Assembly: GCF_051020985.1 (NCBI RefSeq)
Contig: NC_134999.1
Location: forward strand, 4,898,001-4,962,000
Direction: 5' to 3'
Length of the DNA stretch: 64,000 nt
Origin: Nomia melanderi
Lineage: Eukaryota > Arthropoda > Insecta > Hymenoptera > Halictidae
The first letter of the stretch is position 1. Each line of letters opens with the position of its first letter. Made by a program: the position numbers and the translations under genes. A model generated the notes under the pieces. That model searched no databases. It saw nothing but the letters and a program-made list of their open reading frames with translations, and was not told the DNA's origin. Shown here piece after piece: positions 50,401 to 62,900 of this stretch.

Positions 50401-53400
50401 GATGAGACATCGTCCTGGAGTCCCATCACTGCTAAGTCAGATGGCTACCCCCGGCCTTCCTGGCCATTCTGGCCTACGGAATAAAAGTTTTCCACTTTGG
50501 AAACCGGGATTATATAGTCTAAAGTCAATTTCGACCAAAAGTATCCCGAACTTCCCATCGGTCAGCCGGATGTAGCCTTGGTCCCTATGAGACCTCGTCC
50601 TGGAGTCCCATCACAGCTAAGTCAATTGGCTCTCCCGACCTTCCTTGCAATTCTGGCCGACGGAATCCAAGTTTTCCACCTTGAAAACCTGGTTTGTATA
50701 GTCTAAAGTCAATTTCGGCCAAAAGTATCCCGACCTTCCCATCGGTCAGCCGGATGTAGCCTTGGTCCCTATGAGACCTCTCCCTGGTGTCCAATCACTG
50801 CTAAGTCAAATGGCTTCCCCCGACCTTCCTGGCAATTCTGCCCGACGGAATCCAAGTTTTCCACTTTGAAAACCTGGTTTGTATAGTCTAAAGTCATTTT
50901 CGACCAAAAGTATCCAGGCCTTCGCATCGATCAGCCGGATGTAGCCTTGGTCCCTATGAGATCTCGTCCTGGAGTCACATCACTGCTAAGTCACATGACT
51001 ACCCCCGACCTTGATGGCAATTCTGCCCGACGGAATCCCAGTTTTCCACTTTGGAAACCTGGAATGTATAGTCTAAGGTCAATTTCGACCAAAAGTATCC
51101 CGACCTTCCCATCGGTCAGCCGGATGTAGCCTTGGGCACTATGAGACCTCGTCCTGGAGTCCCATCACAGTTAAGTCAAATGGCTCCCCCGACCTTCCTG
51201 GCAATTCCGGCCGACGGAATCCAAGTTTTCCACTTTGGAAACCTGGATTGTATAGTCCAAAGTCTATTTCGACCAAAAGTATCCCGACCTGCCCATCGGT
51301 CAGTCGGATGTAGCCTTGGTCCCTGTGAGACCTCGTCCTGGAGTCCCATCACTGCTATGTCAAGTGGCAGCTACCCCCGACGTTCCTGGCTACTCTAACC
51401 GACGGAATCCAAGTTTTCCACATTGAAAACCTGATTTCTATAGTCTAAAGTCAATTTCGACCAAAAGTATTCCGACCTTCCCATCGGTCAGTCGGATGTA
51501 GCCTTGGTCCCTATGAAACCTCTCCCTGGTGTCCAATCACCGCTAAGTCAAATGGCTTCCCCCGACCTTCCTGGCACTTCTGGCCGACGGAATCCAAGTT
51601 TTCCACTTTGGAAACCTGGTTTATATAGTCTAAAGTCATTTTCGACCAAAAGTATCCCGACCTTCCCATCGGTCAGCCGGATGTAGCCTTGGTCTCTATG
51701 AGACCTCGCCCTGGTGTCCAATCACTGCTTAGTCAAATGACTACCTCCGACCTTCATGGCAATTCTGCCCGACGGAATCCAAGTTCTCCACTTTGGAAAC
51801 CTGGATTGTATAGTCTAAGGTCAATTGCGACCAAAAGTATCCCGACATTCCCATCGGTCAGCCGGATGTAGCCTTCGTCCCTATGAGACATCGTCGTGGA
51901 GTCCCATCACTCCTAAGTCAAATGGCTACCCCCGACCTTCCTGGCAATTCTGCCCTACGGAATCCAAGTTTTGCACTTTGGAAACCTGGATTGAATAGTC
52001 TAAAGTCAATTTCGACCAAAAGTATCCCGACCTTCCCATCGGTCAGCCGGATGAAGCCTTGGAACCTATGAGACCTCGTCCTGGAGTCCCATCACTGCTA
52101 AGTCAAATGACTACCCCCGACCTTCCTGGCAACTCTGCCCGACGGAATCCAAGGTTTCCACTTTGGAAACCTGGATTGTTTAGTCAAAAGTCAATTTCGA
52201 CCAAAAGTATCCCGACCTTCCCATCGGTCAGCCGGATGTAGCCTTCGTCCCTATGAGACCTCGTCCTGGAGTCCCAACACTGCTAAGTCAAATGGCTACT
52301 CCCGACCTTCCTGGCAATTCTGGCCGACGGAATCCTAGTTTTCCACTTTGGAAACCTGGATTGTTTAGTCTAAAGTCAATTCCGACCAAAAGTATCCCGA
52401 ACTTCTCTTCGGTCAGCCGGATGTAGCTATGGTCCCTATGAGACCTCGCCCTGGTGTCCAATCACTGCTAAGTCAAATGGCTTCCCCCGACCTTCCTGGC
52501 AATTCTTTCCGACGAAATCAAAGTTTTCCACTTTGGAAACCTGGATTGTATAGTCTAATGTCAATTTCAACCAAAAGTATTCCGACCTTCCCATCGGTCA
52601 GCCGGATGTAGCCTTCGTTCCTATGAGACATCGTCCTGGAGTCCCAACACTGCTAAGTCAGATGGCTACCCCCGACCTTCCAGGCAATTCTGCCCGACGG
52701 AATCCAAGTTTTCCACTTTGGAAACCGGGTTTGTATAGTCTAAAGTCATTTTCGACCAAAAGTATTCCGACCTTCCCATCGGTCAGCCGGATGTAGCCTT
52801 CGTCCCTATGAGACATCGTCCTGGAGTCCCATCACTGCTAACTCAAATGGCTTCCCCCGACCGTCCTGGCACTTCTGGCCGACGGAATCCAAGTTTTGCA
52901 CTTTCCAAACCTGGTTAGTATAGTCTAAAGTCATTTTCGACCAAAAGTATCCAGACCTTCCCGTCGGTCAGCCGGATGTAGCCTTGGTCCCTATGAGACA
53001 TCGTCCTGGAGTCCAATCACTGTTAAGTCAAATGCCTACACCCGACCTTCCTGGCAATTCTGCCGACGGAATCCAAGTTGTGCCCTTTGGAAACCTGTAT
53101 TGTATAGTCTAAGGTCAATTTCGACCAAAAGTATCCCGACCTTCCCATCGGTCAGCCGGATGTTGCCTTGGCCCCTATGAGACCTCTCCCTGGTGTCCAA
53201 TCACTGCTAAGTCAAATGGCTTCCCCCGACCTTCCTGGCATTTCTGCCCGACGGAGTCCCAGTTTTCCACTTTGGAAACCTGGTTTGTATAGTCTAAAGT
53301 CATTTTCGACCAAAAGTAGCCAGACCTTCCCATCGGTCAGCCGGATGTAGCCTTGGTCCCTATGAGTCCTCGCCCTGGTGTCCAATCACTGCTAAGTCAA

Positions 53401-53969
53401 ATGGCTACCCCCGACGTTCCTGGCAATTCTGCCCGACGGAGTCCAAGTCTTCCACTTTGGAAACCTGGATTGTATAGTCTAAGGTCAATGTCGACCAAAA
53501 GTATTCCGAACTTCCCATCGGTCAGCTGGATGTAGCCTTGGAACCTGAGACTTCGTCCTGGAGTCCCAGCACTGCTAAGTCAAATGGCTTCCGCCGACCT
53601 TCCTGGCAATACTGGCCGCCGGAATCCAAGTTTTCCACTTTGGGAACCTTGTTTGTATAGTCTAAAGTCAATTTCGACCAAAAGTATCCCGACCTTCCCA
53701 TCGGTCAGCCGGATGTAGCCTTGGAACCTATGAGACCTCGTCCTGGAGTCCCATCACTGCTAAGTCAAATCACTACCCCCGACCTTCTTCAGAATTCTGC
53801 CCGACGGAACACAAGTTTTGCACTTTGGAAACCTGGATTGTATGGTCTAAAGTCTATTTCGGCCAAATGTATCCCGACCTTCCCATCGGTCAGCCGGATG
53901 TAGCCTTGGTCCCTATGAGACCTCTCCGTGGTGTCCAATCTCTTCTAAGTGAAATGGCTTCCCCCGACC

Positions 53970-56900
53970 TTCCTGGCAATTCTGGCCGACGGAATCCAAG
54001 TTTTCCACTTTGGAAACCTGGTCTGTATAGTCTAAAGTCAATTTCGACCAAAAGTATCCCGACCCTCCCATCGGTCAGGCGGATGTAGCCTTGGTCCCTA
54101 TGAGCCCTCTCCCTGGAGTCCAATCACTGCTAAGTCAAATGGCTTCCCCCGACCTTCCTGGCAATTCTGGCCGACGGAATCCAAGTTTTCCACTTTGGCA
54201 ATCTGGTTTGTATAGTCTAAAGTCATTTTCGACCAAAAGTATTCAGACCTTCCCACCTGTCAGCCGGATGTAGCCTTGGTCCCTAAGAGACCTCTCCCTG
54301 GTGTCCCATCACTGCTAATTCAAATGGCTTCCCCCGATCTTCCTGGCAATTCTGGCCAACGGAATCCAAGTTTTCCACTTTGGAAACCTGGATTGTTTAG
54401 TCTAAAGTCAGTTTCGACCAAAAGTATCCCGACCTTCCCATCGGTCAGCCGGATGTAGCCTTGGATACTGAGACCTCGTCCTGGAGTCCCATCACTGCTA
54501 AGTCAAATGGCTACCCCCGACCTTCCTGGCAATTCTGCCCGACGGAATCCTAGTTTTGCACTTTGGAATCCTGGATTGTATAGTCTAAAGTCATTTTCGA
54601 CCAAAAGTATCCCGAACTACACATCGGTCAGCCGGATGTAGCCTTGGAACCTGAGACTTCGTCCTGGAGTCCCGTCACTGCTTAGTCAAATGACTACCCC
54701 CGACCTTCCTGCCAATTCTGCCCGACGGAGTCCAAGTTTTCCACTTTGGAAACCTGGTTTGTATAGTCTAATGTCAATTTCGACAAAAAGTATCCCGGCC
54801 TTCCCATCGGTCAGCCGGATGTAGCCTTGGTCCCTATGAGACCTCTCCCTGGTGTCCAATCTCTTCTAAGTCAAATGGCTTCCCCCGACCTTCCTGGCAA
54901 TTCTGGCCGACGGAATCCAAGTTTTCCACTATGGAATCCTGGTTTGTATAGTCTAAAGTCAATTTCGACCAAAAGTATCCCGACCCTCCCATCGGTCAGC
55001 CGGACGTAGCCTTGGTCCCTATGTTACCTCTCCCTGGTGTCCAATCACCGCTAAGTCAAATGCCTTCCCCCGACCTTCCTGGCAATTCTGGCTGACGGAA
55101 TCTATGTTTTCCACTTTGGAAACCCGGATTGTATGGTCTAAAGTCATTTCCGACCAAAAGTATCCAGACCTTACCATCGGTCAGCCGGATGTAGCCTTGG
55201 TCCCTATGAGACCTCGTCCTGGAGTCCCATCACAGCTAAGTCAAATGGCTACCCCCGACCTTCCTGGCAATTCTGCCCGACGGAATCCAAGTTTTCCACT
55301 TTGGAAACCTGGTTTGGATAGTCTAAAGTCATTTCCGACCAAAATTATCCAGACCTTCCCATCGGTCAGCCGTATGTAGCCTTGGTCCTTATCAGATCTC
55401 GTCCTGGAGTCCCATCACTGCTAAGTCAAATGGCTACCCCCGACCTTCCTGGCAATTCTGGCCGACGGAATCCAAGTTTTCCACTTTGGAAACCTGGTTT
55501 GTATAGTCTAAAGTCAATTTCGACCAAAAGTATCCCGAACTTCCCATCGGTCAGCCTGATGTAGCCTTGGAACCTATGAGACCTCGTCCTGGAGTCCCAT
55601 CACTGCTAAGTCAAATCACTACATCCGACCTTCCTCGCAATTCTGCCCGACGGAATCCAAGTTTTGCACTTTGGAAACCTGGATTGTGTAGTCTAAAGTC
55701 AATTTCGACCAAAAGTATCCGGACCTTCCCATCGGTCAGCCGGATGTAGCCTTCGTCCCTATGAGACATCGTCCTGGAGTCCCATCACTGCTAAGTCAAA
55801 TGGCTACCCCCGACCTTCCTCGCAATTCTGCCCTACGGAATCCAAGTTTTGCACTTTGGAAACCTGGATTGTATAGTCTAAAGTCATTTTCGACCAAAAG
55901 TATCCAGACCTTACCATCGGTCAGCCGGATGTAGCCTTGGTCCCTATGAGACCTCGTCCTGGAGTCCCATCACAGCTAAGTTAAATGGCTTCCCCCGACC
56001 TTCCTGGCAATGCCGGCCGACGGAATCCAAGTTTTCCACTTTGGAAACCTGGTTTGTATAGTCTAAAGTCAATTTCGACCAAAAGTATCCCGAACTTCCC
56101 ATCGGTCAGCCGCATGTAGCCTTGGAACCTGAGACCTTGTCCTGGAGTCCCAGCACTGCTAAGTCAAATTACTACCCCCGACCTTCCTGGCAATTCTGCC
56201 CGACGGAGTCCAAGTTTTCCACTTTGGAAACCTGGTTTGTATAGTCTAAAGTCAATTTCGACAAAAAGTAACCCGACCTTCCCATCGGTCAGCCGGATGT
56301 AGCCTTGGTCCCTGTGAGACCTCTCCCTGGTGTCCAATCACTTCTAAGTCAAATGGCTTCCCCCGACCTTCCTGGCAATTCTGGCCGACGGAATCCAATT
56401 TTTCCACGTTGGCGATCTGGTTTGTATAGTCTGAAGTCATTTTCGACCAAAAGTATCCAGACCTTCCCATCTATCAGCCGGATGTAGCCTTGGTCCCTGT
56501 GAGACCCCCCCTGGTGTCCAATCACCGCTAAGTCAAATAGCTTCCCCCGACCTTCCTGGAAATTCTTCCCGACGGAATCCAGGATTTCCAATTTGTAAAC
56601 CTGGTTTGTATAGTCTAAAGTCAATTTCGACCAAATGTATCCCGACCCTCCCATCGGTCAGCCGGATGTAGCCTTGGTCCCTAAGAGACCTCTCCCTGGT
56701 GTCCCATCACTGCTAAGTCAAATGGCTTCCCCCGACCTTCCTGGCAATTCTGGCCAACGGAATCCAAGTTTTGCACTTTGGAAACCTGGATTGTATAGTC
56801 TGAAGACAATTTCGATTAAAAGTATCCCGAACTTCCCATTGGTCAGTCGGATGTAGCCTTGGAACCTATGAGACCTCGTCCTGGAGTCCCATCACTGCTA

Positions 56901-59900
56901 AGTCAAATAACTACACCCAACCTTCCTGGCAACTCTGCCCGACGGTGTCCAAGTTTTTCACTTTGGAAACCGGGTTTGTATAGTCTAAAGTCAATTTCGA
57001 CCAAAAGTATACCGACCTTCCCATCGGTCAGCCGGATGTAGCCTTGGTCCCTATGAGACCTCTCCGTGGTGTCCAATCTCTTCTAAGTCAAATGGCTTCC
57101 CCCGACCTTCCTGGCAATTCTGGCCGACGGAATCCAAGTTTTCCACTTTGAAAACCTGGTCTGTATAGTCTAAAGTCAATTTCGACCAAAAGTATCCCGA
57201 CCCTCCCATCGGTCAGCCGGATGTAGCCTTGGAACCTATGAGACCTCGTCCTGGAGTCCCATCAAAGCCAAGTCGAATGACTACCCCCGACCTTCCTCGC
57301 AATTCCGGCCTACGGAATCCAAGTTTTCCACTTTGAAAACCTGGTTTGCATAGTCTAAAGTCAATTTCGACCAAAAGTATCCCGACCTTCCCATCGGTCA
57401 GCCGGATGTAGCCTTGGTCCCTATGAGACCTCTCCCTGGTGTCCAATCACTGCTAAGTCAAATGGCTTCCCCCGACCTTCCTGGAAATTCTGGCCGACGG
57501 AATCCAAGTTTTCCACTTTGGCAACCTGGATTGTATAGTCTAAAGTCATTTTCGACCAAAAGTATACCGGCCCACCCATCGGTCAGCCGGATGTAGCCTT
57601 GGTCCCTATGAGCCCTCTCCCTGGAGTCCAATCACTGCTAAGTCAAATGGCTTCCCCCGACCTTCCTGGCAATTCTGGCCGACGGAATCCAAGTTTTCCA
57701 CTTTGGCAATCTGGTTTGTATAGTCTAAAGTCATTTTCGACCAAAAGTATTCAGACCTTCCCACCTGTCAGCCGGATGTAGCCTTGGTCCCTAAGAGACC
57801 TCTCCCTGGTGTCCCATCACTGCTAATTCAAATGGCTTCCCCCGATCTTCCTGGCAATTCTGGCCAACGGAATCCAAGTTTTCCACTTTGGAAACCTGGA
57901 TTGTTTAGTCTAAAGTCAGTTTCGACCAAAAGTATCCCGACCTTCCCATCGGTCAGCCGGATGTAGCCTTCGTCCCTATGAGACATCGTCCTGGAGTCCC
58001 ATCACAGCTAGGTCAAATGGCTCCCCCGAGCTTCCTCGCAATTCCGGCCGACGGAATCCAAGTTTTCCACTTTGAAAACCTGGTTTGTATTGTCTAAAGT
58101 CAATTTCGACCAAAAGTATCCTGACATTCCCATCGGTCAGCCGGATGTAACCTTGGATCCTGAGACTTCGTCCTGGATTCCCGTCTCTGCTTAGTCAAAT
58201 GACTACCCCCGACCTTCCTGCCAATTCTGCCCGACGGAGTCCAAGATTTCCACTTTGGAAACCTGGTTTGTATAGTCTAAAGTCAATTTCGACCAAAAGT
58301 ATCCCCACCTTCCCATCGGTCAGCCGGATGTAGCCTTGGATCCTGAGACCTCGTCCTGGAGTCCCAGCACTGCTAAGTCAAATGACTACCTCCGACCTTC
58401 CTGGCAATTCTGCCCGACGGAGTCCAAGTTCTCCACTTTGGAAACCTGGTTTGTATAGTCTAAAGTCAATTTCGACCAAAAGTATCCCGACCTTCCCTTC
58501 GGTCAGCCGGATGTAGCCTTCGTCCCTATGAGACATCGTCCTGGAGTCCCATCACTGCTAAGTCAAATGGCTACCCCCGACCTTCCTGGCAATTCTGCCC
58601 GACGGAATCCTAGTTTTGCACTTTGGAAACCTGGATTGTATAGTCTAAAGTCAATTTCGACTAAAAGTATCCTGAACTACACATCGGTCAGCCAGATGTA
58701 GCCTTGGAACCTGAGACTTCGTCCTGGATTCCCGTCTCTGCTTAGTCAAATGACTACCCCCGACCTTCCTGCCAATTCTGCCCGACGGAGTCCAAGATTT
58801 CCACTTTGGAAACCTGGTTTGTATAGTCTAAAGTCAATTTCGACTAAAAGTATCCCGAACTTCCCATCGGTCAGCCGGATGTAGCCTTGGAACCTGAGAC
58901 TTCGTCCTGGAGTCCCATCACTGCTTAGTCAAATGACTACCCCCGACCTTAGTGCCAATTCTGCCAGACGGAGTCCAAGTTTTGCACTTTGGAAACCTGG
59001 TTTGTATAGTCTAAAGTCAATTTCGACCAAAAGTATCCCGACCTTCCCATCGGTCAGCCGGATGTAGCCTTGGTCCCTATGAGATCTCGTCCTGGAGTCC
59101 CATCACAGATAAGTCAAGTGGCTCCCCCGAGCTTCCGGGCAATTCTGCCCGACGGAATACAAGTTTTGCACTTTGGAAACCTGGTTTGTATAGTCTAAAG
59201 TCAATTTCGACCAAAAGTATCCCGACCTTCCCATCGGTCAGCCGGATGTAGCCTTGGATACTGAGACCTCGTCCTGGAGTCCCATCACTGCTAAGTCAAA
59301 TGGCTACCCCCGACCTTCCTGGCAATTCTGCCCGACGGAATCCTAGTTTTGCACTTTGGAATCCTGGATTGTATAGTCTAAAGTCATTTTCGACCAAAAG
59401 TATCCCGAACTACACATCGGTCAGCCGGATGTAGCCTTGGAACCTGAGACTTCGTCCTGGAGTCCCGTCACTGCTTAGTCAAATGACTACCCCCGACCTT
59501 CCTGCCAATTCTGCCCGACGGAGTCCAAGTTTTCCACTTTGGAAACCTGGTTTGTATAGTCTAATGTCAATTTCGACAAAAAGTATCCCGGCCTTCCCAT
59601 CGGTCAGCCGGATGTAGCCTTGGTCCCTATGAGACCTCTCCCTGGTGTCCAATCTCTTCTAAGTCAAATGGCTTCCCCCGACCTTCCTGGCAATTCTGGC
59701 CGACGGAATCCAAGTTTTCCACTATGGAATCCTGGTTTGTATAGTCTAAAGTCAATTTCGACCAAAAGTATCCCGACCCTCCCATCGGTCAGCCGGACGT
59801 AGCCTTGGTCCCTATGTTACCTCTCCCTGGTGTCCAATCACCGCTAAGTCAAATGCCTTCCCCCGACCTTCCTGGCAATTCTGGCTGACGGAATCTATGT

Positions 59901-62900
59901 TTTCCACTTTGGAAACCCGGATTGTATGGTCTAAAGTCATTTCCGACCAAAAGTATCCAGACCTTACCATCGGTCAGCCGGATGTAGCCTTGGTCCCTAT
60001 GAGACCTCGTCCTGGAGTCCCATCACAGCTAAGTCAAATGGCTACCCCCGACCTTCCTGGCAATTCTGCCCGACGGAATCCAAGTTTTCCACTTTGGAAA
60101 CCTGGTTTGGATAGTCTAAAGTCATTTCCGACCAAAATTATCCAGACCTTCCCATCGGTCAGCCGTATGTAGCCTTGGTCCTTATCAGATCTCGTGCTGG
60201 AGTCCCATCACTGCTAAGTCAAATGGCTACCCCCGACCTTCCTGGCAATTCTGGCCGACGGAATCCAAGTTTTCCACTTTGGAAACCTGGTTTGTATAGT
60301 CTAAAGTCAATTTCGACGAAAAGTATCCCGAACTTCCCATCGGTCAGCCGGATGTAGCCTTGGAACCTATGAGACCTCGTCCTGGAGTCCCATCACTGCT
60401 AAGTCAAATCACTACATCCGACCTTCCTCGCAATTCTGCCCGACGGAATCCAAGTTTTGCACTTTGGAAACCTGGATTGTGTAGTCTAAAGTCAATTTCG
60501 ACCAAAAGTATCCGGACCTTCCCATCGGTCAGCCGGATGTAGCCTTCGTCCCTATGAGACATCGTCCTGGAGTCCCATCACTGCTAAGTCAAATGGCTAC
60601 CCCCGACCTTCCTCGCAATTCTGCCCTACGGAATCCAAGTTTTGCACTTTGGAAACCTGGATTGTATAGTCTAAAGTCATTTTCGACCAAAAGTATCCAG
60701 ACCTTACCATCGGTCAGCCGGATGTAGCCTTGGTCCCTATGAGACCTCGTCCTGGAGTCCCATCACAGCTAAGTTAAATGGCTTCCCCCGACCTTCCTGG
60801 CAATGCCGGCCGACGGAATCCAAGTTTTCCACTTTGGAAACCTGGTTTGTATAGTCTAAAGTCAATTTCGACCAAAAGTATCCCGAACTTCCCATCGGTC
60901 AGCCGCATGTAGCCTTGGAACCTGAGACCTTGTCCTGGAGTCCCAGCACTGCTAAGTCAAATTACTACCCCCGACCTTCCTGGCAATTCTGCCCGACGGA
61001 GTCCAAGTTTTCCACTTTGGAAACCTGGTTTGTATAGTCTAAAGTCAATTTCGACCAAAAGTATCCCGACCTTCCCATCGGTCAGCCGGATGTAGCCTTT
61101 GTCCCTGTGAGACATCGTCCTGGAGTCCCATCACTGCTAAGTCAAATGGCTACCCCCGCCCTTCCTGGCAATTCTGCCCGACGGAATCCAAGTTTTGCAC
61201 TTTCGAAACCTGGATTGTATAGTCTAAAGTCAATTTCGACAAAAAGTAACCCGACCTTCCCATCGGTCAGCCGGATGTAGCCTTGGTCCCTGTGAGACCT
61301 CTCCCTGGTGTCCAATCACTTCTAAGTCAAATGGCTTCCCCCGACCTTCCTGGCAATTCTGGCCGGCGGAATCCAAGTTTTGCACTTTGGCAACCTGGTT
61401 TGTATAGTCAAAAGTCATTTTCGACAAAAAGTATCCAGACCTTCCCATCGGTCAGCCGGATGTAGCCTTGGTCCCTATGAGTCCTCGCCCTGGTGTCCAA
61501 TCGCTGCTAAGTCAAATGGCTACCCCCGACGTTCCTGGCAATTCTGCCCGACGGAGTCCAAGTTTTCCACTTTGGAATCCTGGATTGTATAGTCTAAAGT
61601 CAATTTCGACCAAAAGTATCCCGACCTTCCCATCGGTCAGCCGGATGTCGCCTTGGTCCCTATGAGACCTCTCCCTGGTGTCCAATCACTTCTAAGTCAA
61701 ATGGCTTCCCCCGACATTCCTGGCAATTCTGGCCGACGGAATGCCAGTTCTCCACTTTGGCAACCTGGTTTGTATAGTCTAAAGTCAATTTCGACCAAAA
61801 GTATCCCGAACTTCCCATCGGTCAGCCGGATGTAGCCTTCGTCCCTATGAGACATCGTCCTGGAGTCCCATCACTGCTAAGTCAAATGGCTACCCCCGAC
61901 CTTCCTGGCAATTCTGCCCGACGGAATCCAAGTTTTGCACTTTGGAAACCTGGATTGTATAGTCTAAAGTCATTTTCGACCAAAAGTATCCCGACCTTCC
62001 CATCGGTCAGCCGGATGTAGCCTTGGAACCTATGAGACCTCGTCCCGGAGTCCCATCACTGCTAAGTCAAATCACTACCCCCGACCTTCCTCGCAATTCT
62101 GCTCGACGGAATCCAAGTTTTGCACTTTGGAAACCTGGATTGTATAGTCTGAAGACAATTTCGATTAAAAGTATCCCGAACTTCCCATTGGTCAGTCGGA
62201 TGTAGCCTTGGAACCTATGAGACCTCGTCCTGGAGTCCCATCACTGCTAAGTCAAATAACTACACCCAACCTTCCTGGCAACTCTGCCCGACGGTGTCCA
62301 AGTTTTTCACTTTGGAAACCGGGTTTGTATAGTCTAAAGTCAATTTCGACCAAAAGTATACCGACCTTCCCATCGGTCAGCCGGATGTAGCCTTGGTCCC
62401 TATGAGACCTCTCCGTGGTGTCCAATCTCTTCTAAGTCAAATGGCTTCTCCCGACCTTCCTGGCAATTCTGGCCGACGGAATCCAAGTTTTCCACTTTGA
62501 AAACCTGGTCTGTATAGTCTAAAGTCAATTTCGACCAAAAGTATCCCGACCCTCCCATCGGTCAGCCGGATGTAGCCTTGGAACCTATGAGACCTCGTCC
62601 TGGAGTCCCATCAAAGCCAAGTCGAATGACTACCCCCGACCTTCCTCGCAATTCCGGCCGACGGAATCCAAGTTTTCCACTTTGAAAACCTGGTTTGCAT
62701 AGTCTAAAGTCAATTTCGACCAAAAGTATCCCGACCTTCCCATCGGTCAGCCGGATGTAGCCTTGGTCCCTATGAGACCTCTCCCTGGTGTCCAATCACT
62801 GCTAAGTCAAATGGCTTCCCCCGACCTTCCTGGAAATTCTGGCCGACGGAATCCAAGTTTTCCACTTTGGCAACCTGGATTGTATAGTCTAAAGTCATTT

